Source of the DNA: G025836975 sp049646585
GTDB taxonomy: Bacteria > Pseudomonadota > Gammaproteobacteria > Burkholderiales > Burkholderiaceae_B
Assembly (NCBI GenBank): GCA_049646585.1
Contig: JBARWC010000198.1
Location: 62,001 to 126,000, forward strand
DNA: 64,000 nt
Direction: 5' to 3'
This document shows positions 58,840-64,000 of this stretch, piece by piece (the first letter of the stretch is position 1; the number at the start of each line of letters is the position of its first letter). A program made the translations under genes and the position numbers. Below the pieces are notes generated by a model. That model worked only from the letters and a program-made list of their open reading frames with translations, was not told the origin of the DNA and ran no database searches.

Positions 58840-59045
58840 GTGGCGGTCGGGTTTAGCAGCCCAGAATACGAAGGCGCGCAGCCGCCTGAACCGTTCATGC
58901 GGCTTTTTCGTCTGCGCGCAGCATGGCCCTTCTATGGGCGGGCCGTGCGGGAGGGCTTCGGTCCTGCCGGTTCCTTCGTTCCGGTCTGCTAACCCGCACG
59001 GTTCCGCCCACCCGTTTAGCAGCGGGAGGCGGCTTATAGCCTAAA
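58840..59045 (+). ncRNA. ASH-like conserved element, probably structured RNA
   Basis: In one frame the region encodes a Phage_ASH-like peptide (CGFFVCAQHGPSMGGPCGRA) but without a good start. As RNA it has a terminator-like hairpin (58,880-58,908; AGCCGC/GCGGCT then TTTTT) and a 15-bp stem (58,936-58,951 with 58,993-59,009). It occupies the place where a DGR template repeat would be. RNA or peptide function unknown. Confidence 0.5.
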
Positions 59046-59058
59046 CGAAGGAAACGCC

Positions 59059-59583
59059 ATGATCACGAATGATCAATCTCTATTCTCAGAACAAGAAATA
59101 TGGAAGCCAATACCCTGGCATCCGAAATACGAGATCAGCAACCTTGGAAGGGTTCGTCGGGGGCCAAAACTCCGCGTCCAGCAACTCACCGCAAAGGGCT
59201 ACCCGAGGGTCAGCTTTTGGATAGACGGAAAGGCCCTAAAGGCCCTTGTTCATAGCATCGTTGCGGAAGTGTTTATTGGGCCTCGCCCTAGCGGTCTGGT
59301 GCTTCGACACAAAAACGGAAACCCCGCTGACGCTCGCGCCGCCAATCTGGTATACGGCACGAACGAAGAAAACGAAGCCGACAAAGATCTGCATGGGACC
59401 AAAGTCAACGGCACCAAGCACCACAGCAACAAGCTTTCCGAAGAACAGGTCCGAGAAATACGGAAACGCTACACACCGCGAGACCCCAAGAATCATCTTA
59501 GAGCATTGTCTGCAGAATTTGGGGTCAGCCCAAAAACGGTGCAACGAATAGTCCTGCGCGCTATCTGGAAGCACGTCGATTAG
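59059..59583 (+). CDS. NUMOD4/HNH homing-type endonuclease
   Basis: 174 residues. NUMOD4 (about 13-45, EIWKPIPWHPKYEISNLGRVRR), HNH region (VHSIVAEVFIGPRPSGLVLRHKNGNPADARAANLVYGT) and a C-terminal helix-turn-helix (FGVSPKTVQRIV.. WKHV). GAAGGAAACGCC lies before the ATG. It is a free-standing mobile endonuclease. The frame right after its stop is the remnant of the reverse transcriptase. Confidence 0.88.
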   Translation: MITNDQSLFSEQEIWKPIPWHPKYEISNLGRVRRGPKLRVQQLTAKGYPRVSFWIDGKALKALVHSIVAEVFIGPRPSGLVLRHKNGNPADARAANLVYGTNEENEADKDLHGTKVNGTKHHSNKLSEEQVREIRKRYTPRDPKNHLRALSAEFGVSPKTVQRIVLRAIWKHVD

Positions 59584-59727
59584 CCGACACTGGAAACAAT
59601 CAACAGCTACCTGGGCTTGATGCGCCATGCCAATGCTTACCACGACCGCGCCCAGGTGGCCAATGCCGCTCGAAAGCGCGGACACTGCGTCGATGCCAGT
59701 TTAACCAAGGCCTACCGACGCGCTTAA
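59584..59727 (+). pseudogene. Reverse transcriptase C-terminal remnant of the DGR
   Basis: 47 codons and a stop directly behind the HNH gene, same frame. They read LETINSYLGLMRHANAYHDRAQ..., the conserved INSYLG..RHAN end of DGR reverse transcriptases. The catalytic YxDD part is missing here and was not found elsewhere in the window. No start codon of its own. Strong sign of a destroyed retroelement. Confidence 0.8.
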
Positions 59728-59781
59728 CGATTTTCCTACCACCATGGAGCCCGCCCGCTAATAACGGGCGGGGCTGAGTTT

Positions 59782-60147
59782 GTGCAATCTTTGCCAATTC
59801 ATCTACCACTACATATCGACGCCGATCCTAGCGCCGTGGTAACGCGGCTTATGGAAAAAGCATCGGGACGAATCAAAGACGATTCCACTGTCCTCGAGCC
59901 TCTGTATGACGGCACATTCAGGTTGCGATGCCCGAGGCCGGAAGGATACGCGCCACGCATGAACCGCCTATGCAGAACCCTGGCGGCCAGAATCAGCAAG
60001 GAAGGATATCTGTTTGAAATCAGCGAAGAATCGGAGGGTGTCTCGGGCGGCTGGATGGCGTCCTGCATCCCGCCCTCGATGTACCGAACTTTCCTGTCCG
60101 CGTGGCTGGCATCAAACCAGGCGCGACAACTGGAGCTATTTGCATGA
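59782..60147 (+). CDS. Phage hypothetical protein
   Basis: 121 residues, GTG start. Soluble alpha/beta. PRMNRLCRTLAARISKEGYLFEI and GGWMASCIPPSMYRTF. A GC-rich hairpin (59,750-59,772) lies just before it. No family recognised. It overlaps the next gene by four bases. Confidence 0.6.
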   Translation: MQSLPIHLPLHIDADPSAVVTRLMEKASGRIKDDSTVLEPLYDGTFRLRCPRPEGYAPRMNRLCRTLAARISKEGYLFEISEESEGVSGGWMASCIPPSMYRTFLSAWLASNQARQLELFA

Positions 60148-60698
60148 CCATCAACACACAGAAGCTGCGCGATCTGATCCGTCAGGCCTGCCCATTGCCC
60201 TGGACACTGGCCACCAGCAATAGCTGGCGCCGGATCGTGGACCCCTACCATGTCCCGGTATGTTCCCCCTGCAATCAGCCGGACGGCCACCCTGACTTGT
60301 GCTTTCCCGCTGGTGCTGAAGGTCCTACGGCTCAGCTATTGATAGAAGCCGCCAATTCCCTGCCGGCACTGCTCGACCACATCGACGCGCAGACCACACA
60401 GATCGCGGAATACAAGCGCATCCTTGCCGGGTTACCCCAGGACGCCATAGACGGTGGCTGGACAGCGGCAGGCATCAGGGCATATGCCAAGCGGCAAGAA
60501 GCTGAGATAGCGCGACTGCGCGAGGCGCTGCAATTCTACGCCGACCAGGACCACTTCATTATTTCCGACGATGACGCCTGGGACACGGTAAGCGGCGAGC
60601 CGCAGAACTACTTTTGCGACGAGGCAGGCACCGCCACGGTCGAAGATGGCTCAATCGCCCGCGCCGCACTTGCACAGGAGCAATCATGCCGGCTCTGA
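60144..60698 (+). CDS. Ead/Ea22-like phage protein
   Basis: 184 residues. N-terminal LRDLIRQACPLPWTLATSNSWRRI, then ITEAAN-like LIEAANSLPALLDHIDAQ and a helical part with QEAEIARLREALQFYA. Resembles Ead/Ea22 proteins found in the early operons of lambdoid phages. Non-essential role. Confidence 0.65.
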   Translation: MTINTQKLRDLIRQACPLPWTLATSNSWRRIVDPYHVPVCSPCNQPDGHPDLCFPAGAEGPTAQLLIEAANSLPALLDHIDAQTTQIAEYKRILAGLPQDAIDGGWTAAGIRAYAKRQEAEIARLREALQFYADQDHFIISDDDAWDTVSGEPQNYFCDEAGTATVEDGSIARAALAQEQSCRL

Positions 60699-60877
60699 AC
60701 TATGACCCCACCGATCCAGACAAAATGCAGCTCCCACAAGGAGTGGCCTGTGGCAACTGCATCCATATTCGCCGCTGTAAAGCGATATTCGGGCACACAG
60801 AAACCGACACGTATTGTGACTGGTCACCATCAAGATTTCAGCCAGCACAGGAACAGGGAGGGAGTGATGGCAACTGA
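60686..60877 (+). CDS. Small Cys-rich phage protein
   Basis: 63 residues with CGNCIHIRRCKAIFGHTETDTYCDWSPSRF; three or four Cys likely bind zinc. Common in phage accessory regions; function unknown. It overlaps its neighbours. Confidence 0.7.
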   Translation: MPALNYDPTDPDKMQLPQGVACGNCIHIRRCKAIFGHTETDTYCDWSPSRFQPAQEQGGSDGN

Positions 60878-61082
60878 ACTCAAACAAGGCGAATGCCTAC
60901 TCGAAGTGTTCAATGGCTCGGACGGGCCATGCATTTACATAGGTGACGACAACGGCGGCCACAGACTGGCAGGCCCAAAGCCTTGGGGCAGCAGCCGGCC
61001 CACATTCCGCTTTGTGGTCAAGATTGACGAATTGAAGCGCGAACTTGCCGCTCTGGAGAGGGTCAATGACAACCAAGACTGA
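60867..61082 (+). CDS. Phage hypothetical protein
   Basis: 71 residues, beta-rich first half (LLEVFNGSDGPCIYIGDD) and a C-terminal helix. Start supported by GGGAGGGAG. Overlaps its neighbours. Unknown function. Confidence 0.6.
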   Translation: MATELKQGECLLEVFNGSDGPCIYIGDDNGGHRLAGPKPWGSSRPTFRFVVKIDELKRELAALERVNDNQD

Positions 61083-61437
61083 CGAACTGAAGCCCTGCCC
61101 GTTTTGCGGGGGAGAGGCATCTTTTGAGCGCCAAGGCACACACCGTCAATCCTGCATTGTCGTGTGCAATTCTTGCGGATGCCGTCATGAAAGCGGGTAC
61201 GAATACGAGCTTTCGGCCTATGGCTGGAACACCCGAGCCGCCCTGCAATCGCAGGATAGGAAGGATGCAGAAAGGTATCGTGTTCTGCGCCTCCATACGG
61301 CTCCATTAAGGCTGGCAGAGTCAATGGGGATTCCCCGAAAACAAGTCAAGCGGTCTGATGATCCTGCCGCCCGAGTGGATGAAATGTGTGACGCAGCCAT
61401 CGACCACGCCCGCCGCATTGAGGGAGAAGCGAAGTGA
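61066..61437 (+). CDS. Lar-like zinc-ribbon protein
   Basis: 123 residues. LKPCPFCGGEASFERQG and CNSCGCRHES..AYGWNTRA match Lar-family restriction-alleviation proteins (CPFCGG ... W N R). A helical tail is added (about 65-120). Lar of Rac reduces host type I restriction; here the role is inferred. Overlaps next GTG. Confidence 0.75.
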   Translation: MTTKTDELKPCPFCGGEASFERQGTHRQSCIVVCNSCGCRHESGYEYELSAYGWNTRAALQSQDRKDAERYRVLRLHTAPLRLAESMGIPRKQVKRSDDPAARVDEMCDAAIDHARRIEGEAK

Positions 61438-61697
61438 GAATCAACGTTTACAGCCAAGAGCTCACCGACGAGGTGTTGCGCACCGAGAAGCCCAGCAATA
61501 CCGGCATCACATACAGCGCAGTGCAATTCATCTTGCATAGTAGTGAGAGGCTACACCATCCGCCGCAGGACGATGACCGCAGCGCGGTGACGTTCTGGCT
61601 CCCCAAGTCCGTTAAGCGTCGTGAACGCTTGGCGCAGGCTTTCGAGGAAGCGGCCCGCCTGGTCCGCACTGCGCCCCGAGAAACCGGCCTGGATTGA
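61434..61697 (+). CDS. Phage hypothetical protein
   Basis: 87 residues, GTG start overlapping the previous stop. VYSQELTDEVLRTEK...VQFILHSSERLHHPPQDDDRSAVTFWLP; similar unassigned proteins are common in phages. No function. Confidence 0.6.
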   Translation: MRINVYSQELTDEVLRTEKPSNTGITYSAVQFILHSSERLHHPPQDDDRSAVTFWLPKSVKRRERLAQAFEEAARLVRTAPRETGLD

Positions 61698-61710
61698 TCA
61701 AGGAAAGGAC

Positions 61711-62616
61711 ATGAAAGACCAACCTATCGAAATAACCGACACAATGGCGCTCGCCTTCCATCGAGCCCTAACAGACGGTTCAATTGGGCAAGCCGAGGTC
61801 GACGAAATTAAGGTCGGGTTGCGAGCCGCTTTCGCTCACATCGAAGCCGGCCACCAGCACAGAGGTGAGCCGGACGCTTGTGGTTTTGTACCCGTCCAAA
61901 ACAGCGCAGTAGACTGGCTCAAAAAACACTACCCGGCGCTCTGCGTGAAATCAGGGTTATGTGAAAAAATCGCTGGGCGCCTATACACGATCACAAGACT
62001 TTCCTTTTCTGCCCCACAACCCGCCGAGCCCACCCGACTTGGATACACACTTTCGGATGTGCATGAGGCATACAGCCGAGGGAAAGCAGAAGCGCTCAAG
62101 GCACAACCGCTTATCGACATGCTGGAAACACTTTGCACCGGCTTAGAGTGGAACATCGAAAATCATCCAGAAGCGATGAATGAGGCCGATGTTGAAGCGC
62201 TGGCGAACGCCCGCGCCCTACTCGCTCGCTACAGCCAGCCCGCACAGCCTGCCGCGAGCGCGGAGCCGCTTGTCCGGTACTGTCCTGGGTGCGGAAGCAT
62301 TGGCCCTGTCGAGGATAAGTATCGCGACTGCTGCCCAGATGGTAATCAGGCCAGGATGATTCCGCAGACCCTGGCCGAAAAGTGCCGTGACACGTTTAAG
62401 GTGGCCATTCGAACGATGCTGAGTGAGCAGGCGTGCAACGACGCCGCCTCCGTTGCCGCCCATCCCTGCGTGCCGCCTGAATGGGTATCGGAGCAAGTCG
62501 GCGGCGAGTTTGACGATATGACCGCAGGACAAGGATACCGCCGAGGATGGAACGAATGCCGTGCCGCCATGCTCTCAGCCGCACCCACCCCACCAGCCGG
62601 GGGCCAAGGCTCATGA
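61711..62616 (+). CDS. Phage hypothetical protein with zinc-finger-like part
   Basis: 301 residues. Helical parts (about 1-50 and 125-190), then RYCPGCGSIGPVEDKYRDCCPDG at about 190, a probable zinc site, and C-terminal GQGYRRGWNECRAAMLSA, often seen at the end of phage Ea-type accessory proteins. AAGGAAAGG precedes the ATG. Confidence 0.65.
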   Translation: MKDQPIEITDTMALAFHRALTDGSIGQAEVDEIKVGLRAAFAHIEAGHQHRGEPDACGFVPVQNSAVDWLKKHYPALCVKSGLCEKIAGRLYTITRLSFSAPQPAEPTRLGYTLSDVHEAYSRGKAEALKAQPLIDMLETLCTGLEWNIENHPEAMNEADVEALANARALLARYSQPAQPAASAEPLVRYCPGCGSIGPVEDKYRDCCPDGNQARMIPQTLAEKCRDTFKVAIRTMLSEQACNDAASVAAHPCVPPEWVSEQVGGEFDDMTAGQGYRRGWNECRAAMLSAAPTPPAGGQGS

Positions 62617-62702
62617 GAGCGGCAAAGTTTGGCATCGTGTTCGGCATCATCATCGCGACATTGGCGGTTTCGAGATTCATTTACTGTTGCGCGAGGTACT
62701 GA
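62613..62702 (+). CDS. Tiny membrane peptide, 29 residues
   Basis: RAAKFGIVFGIIIATLAVSRFIYCCARY: one hydrophobic helix. ATG overlaps the preceding stop (ATGA) and the stop lies one base before the next ATG. Probably real by coupling. Confidence 0.45.
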   Translation: MRAAKFGIVFGIIIATLAVSRFIYCCARY

Positions 62703-62703
62703 C

Positions 62704-62868
62704 ATGGACGGAAATTGGAACAAATGGTATGTGGTGCCGCTGTACCTGGCCACCCTGCCTGCCCGGCTCTGGCGCAAGCTGTTTCCGCCGGCGCCCAGCG
62801 AGATGCAGCGGAGACTGGACGCCCAGCAAAAGCAGACCCTTGAAGAGCGCGAAAGGAGCAGGAAATGA
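62704..62868 (+). CDS. Small membrane-associated protein
   Basis: 54 residues: hydrophobic N-terminal part (WYVVPLYLATLPARLW) then a charged helix (SEMQRRLDAQQKQTLEERERS). Start one base after the previous stop; overlaps the next gene by four bases. Confidence 0.55.
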   Translation: MDGNWNKWYVVPLYLATLPARLWRKLFPPAPSEMQRRLDAQQKQTLEERERSRK

Positions 62869-62969
62869 GCGACGTCATCGAGTTTTTAAGCGTCGTGAAT
62901 TGGCCAGGCGCTCTTATTGTTGTCGCCGGCCTGGCGTTCGCGGCTTACGTCATCAGGATCACACGATGA
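62865..62969 (+). CDS. Tiny membrane peptide, 34 residues
   Basis: SDVIEFLSVVNWPGALIVVAGLAFAAYVIRITR, one hydrophobic helix. AAGGAGCAGGAA precedes the ATG; both ends overlap neighbours by four bases. Confidence 0.55.
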   Translation: MSDVIEFLSVVNWPGALIVVAGLAFAAYVIRITR

Positions 62970-63199
62970 AGAAGAAGTCCAACGGTAATCTCTGGGCGGT
63001 TCACATCATCGGCCCGGACGATCTGATCGCTGCGCCGTCGTTTCACGCCGCTAAGGCAGCGGTCACACGCCTCAATAAAATAATGCTGGGTGAGTCTCGC
63101 CGCGATGGCATTATCTGCCAGGCCGAGGTCATCGACTGGCCGTACGGCGCGGAATCCCATGCCCACTCGCTGCGCAAGGACTGGCCGGAGCTATTATGA
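62966..63199 (+). CDS. Phage hypothetical protein
   Basis: 77 residues. GNLWAVHIIGPDDLIAAPSFHAAKAAVTRLN and VIDWPYGAESHAHSL; a conserved style in phage early operons, function unknown. Coupled to both neighbours. Confidence 0.65.
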   Translation: MKKKSNGNLWAVHIIGPDDLIAAPSFHAAKAAVTRLNKIMLGESRRDGIICQAEVIDWPYGAESHAHSLRKDWPELL

Positions 63200-63471
63200 A
63201 TACCGCCAATCTGCCCCCAGCTTATCCACCAACAGTGGATGTTCCGGGCGCCGCCAATCTGCTGAAAGTGCACCCGAAGACTGTCCTGGACCTGATCGAC
63301 GAAGGAGCATTCCCGGCCGCCAAGGTCGGCCGCGCTTATGTCATGTTTACCCAGGATGTGCTCAACTACCTGACCCAGCTCTTGGCCCACCAGACCCTCA
63401 CCAGAATGAAGCGGCCGGCTACCACATCTCGGCGGACAGGTCCGAGCCGCGCAGGTTCGCGTAACGCATAA
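63196..63471 (+). CDS. xis: Excisionase-like HTH protein
   Basis: 91 residues. TVDVPGAANLLKVHPKTVLDLIDEGAFPAAKVGRAYVMFTQDVLNYL is a MerR-like helix-turn-helix of the excisionase type. It lies at the end of the pL operon and overlaps the convergent integrase end by 53 bases. It should direct integrase to excision. Confidence 0.8.
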   Translation: MNTANLPPAYPPTVDVPGAANLLKVHPKTVLDLIDEGAFPAAKVGRAYVMFTQDVLNYLTQLLAHQTLTRMKRPATTSRRTGPSRAGSRNA

Positions 63472-64000
63472 GCATGCGCCGGCTCTTGTGCCCCGTGATT
63501 TTCATGATCTTGGTTTCGGACATTTTGGTACGCTCGAACAGCCGGCTCGTCGCCTCGTGCCGCAGGTCATGGAATCGGAGGCCCTTACAGCCTGCCGCCT
63601 CGAAGATTTCCTTGTAAAGATTTGACAGAAAATCCGACGTGTTTTTCAAATTGGCCTCCGAACTGTCGCCATTCCACCACGGAAAAACATACTCGCCCTC
63701 CACGCCTTCGAGATACTCCGTCAGCGTGGCCAGGGCAACCGACGACAGCGGAACCTGCCTCTTGTCACCATTCTTTGTTTTATCCAAAAAAACGGTCTTG
63801 TGGGCCAAGTCTATTTGAGACCTCCCCAGGGTGTACATTTCCCGAAGCCGCATAGCCGACTCCTGGGCCAGCAAGTACATGCAGCGAATTGCCGCCACGT
63901 CATCGAGCACCCAAGGGCGATGCTTGCGGGGGATTTGCCCTGATGCGATCAGGGCGAATATTCGCTCATCCTCCCCGGGTTCAAGCCGCCTATCACGCTC
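63419..64000 (-). CDS. int: Tyrosine recombinase integrase, 5' end beyond the window
   Basis: 193 codons visible plus stop; the frame is open to the window edge, so the N-terminal part is missing. Catalytic elements: Arg in AMRLREMYTL, HDLRHE, GHK and the tyrosine in MLMRYANL. It would recombine attP with the tRNA-Val gene. Orientation places the intact tRNA to the right. Confidence 0.93.
   Translation of the reverse strand, partial: ERDRRLEPGEDERIFALIASGQIPRKHRPWVLDDVAAIRCMYLLAQESAMRLREMYTLGRSQIDLAHKTVFLDKTKNGDKRQVPLSSVALATLTEYLEGVEGEYVFPWWNGDSSEANLKNTSDFLSNLYKEIFEAAGCKGLRFHDLRHEATSRLFERTKMSETKIMKITGHKSRRMLMRYANLRGSDLSAEMW

Larger units (their letters stand above)
10396..64000. mobile_element. 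Lambda-like siphophage prophage, right end beyond the window
   Basis: A complete set of temperate siphophage modules lies between a split tRNA-Val at 10,396 and an integrase gene cut by the window edge. The modules are packaging, HK97-type head, long non-contractile tail with tape measure, lysis, cI/cro, replication, recombination and excision. The visible length of 53.6 kb exceeds many lambdoid phages. Extra material includes the immI island, the lysogenic cassette and the broken retroelement. All essential structural genes look intact, so the phage may be inducible. Confidence 0.95.

Noticed and set aside
57800..59060. Template repeat of the retroelement
   Set aside because: I looked for a copy of the variable segment with A at variable sites between avd and the reverse transcriptase remnant and saw none; target 2 differs at synonymous sites too and encodes protein, so it is not a template.

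Overview
The window is high-GC DNA from a betaproteobacterium. Gene order and protein style (fused-type Mrp/Pha antiporter operon, kup, a tonB-exbB-exbD cluster, a valine tRNA) suggest Burkholderiales, most likely Alcaligenaceae (Bordetella/Achromobacter relatives); the family assignment is inference. It has two parts. Positions 1-10,395 are host chromosome. Positions 10,396 to the right edge are almost all of one temperate lambda-like siphophage prophage, whose integrase gene runs off the window.

Host part: the 3' end of mrpA(B) and complete mrpC-G (+ strand, overlapping starts and stops), a small secreted protein, then on the minus strand a response regulator, a histidine kinase and kup with overlapping ends, and tonB-exbB-exbD behind a Fur-like box. 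The prophage is inserted in a tRNA-Val(TAC) gene. Only the 3' half of that tRNA lies at 10,396-10,442; the rebuilt gene should lie past the integrase, outside the window.

Prophage layout, left to right: a small + strand operon behind a LexA-like box and a promoter containing a 20-bp perfect palindrome, ending with a KorA/TrfB-like DNA-binding gene. Then the late genes on the minus strand (transcribed right to left): terminase, portal, protease, HK97-type capsid, connectors, tail tube, G/GT chaperones with an A AAA AAC frameshift site, tape measure, L/M-like tip proteins, NlpC (K), an I-J fusion, tail fibre, and the holin/endolysin/Rz/Rz1 lysis genes. A P22-type immI island (Mnt-like and Arc-like repressors, antirepressor, possible sar-like antisense RNA, lipoprotein) sits between the L-like and K-like tail genes. 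Right of the terminase lie a stand-alone Cas2-like gene, then a minus-strand early operon (Q-like protein, small proteins, phosphatase, nucleases, primase, helicase, ParB-like protein, NinB, CII, Cro). A cI/cro switch with three operators is at 48.06-48.13 kb. Downstream of cI is a lysogenic cassette (TM2 protein, TagO/VasI-like protein, and a coupled DUF6978-like/DUF1828-DUF1829 gene pair). A second repressor-controlled promoter (pL-like) with a boxA drives a long + strand operon: micro-ORFs, HNH nuclease, recombination genes, many small accessory genes, excisionase.

The most striking region is 57.36-59.73 kb. Two DUF1566-type genes with variable-repeat-like 3' ends, each followed by a hairpin, and an Avd-like four-helix-bundle gene show that this was a diversity-generating retroelement. 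Template repeat and reverse transcriptase are missing from the expected place: an ASH-like structured element and a NUMOD4/HNH endonuclease gene lie there, and only the last 47 codons of the reverse transcriptase remain. Other points worth attention are the immI island with a predicted antisense RNA, probable leaderless cI and cro transcripts, a RAMP-like protein in the antirepressor operon, GG-pentamer arrays, and the uncharacterised gene pair behind cI.
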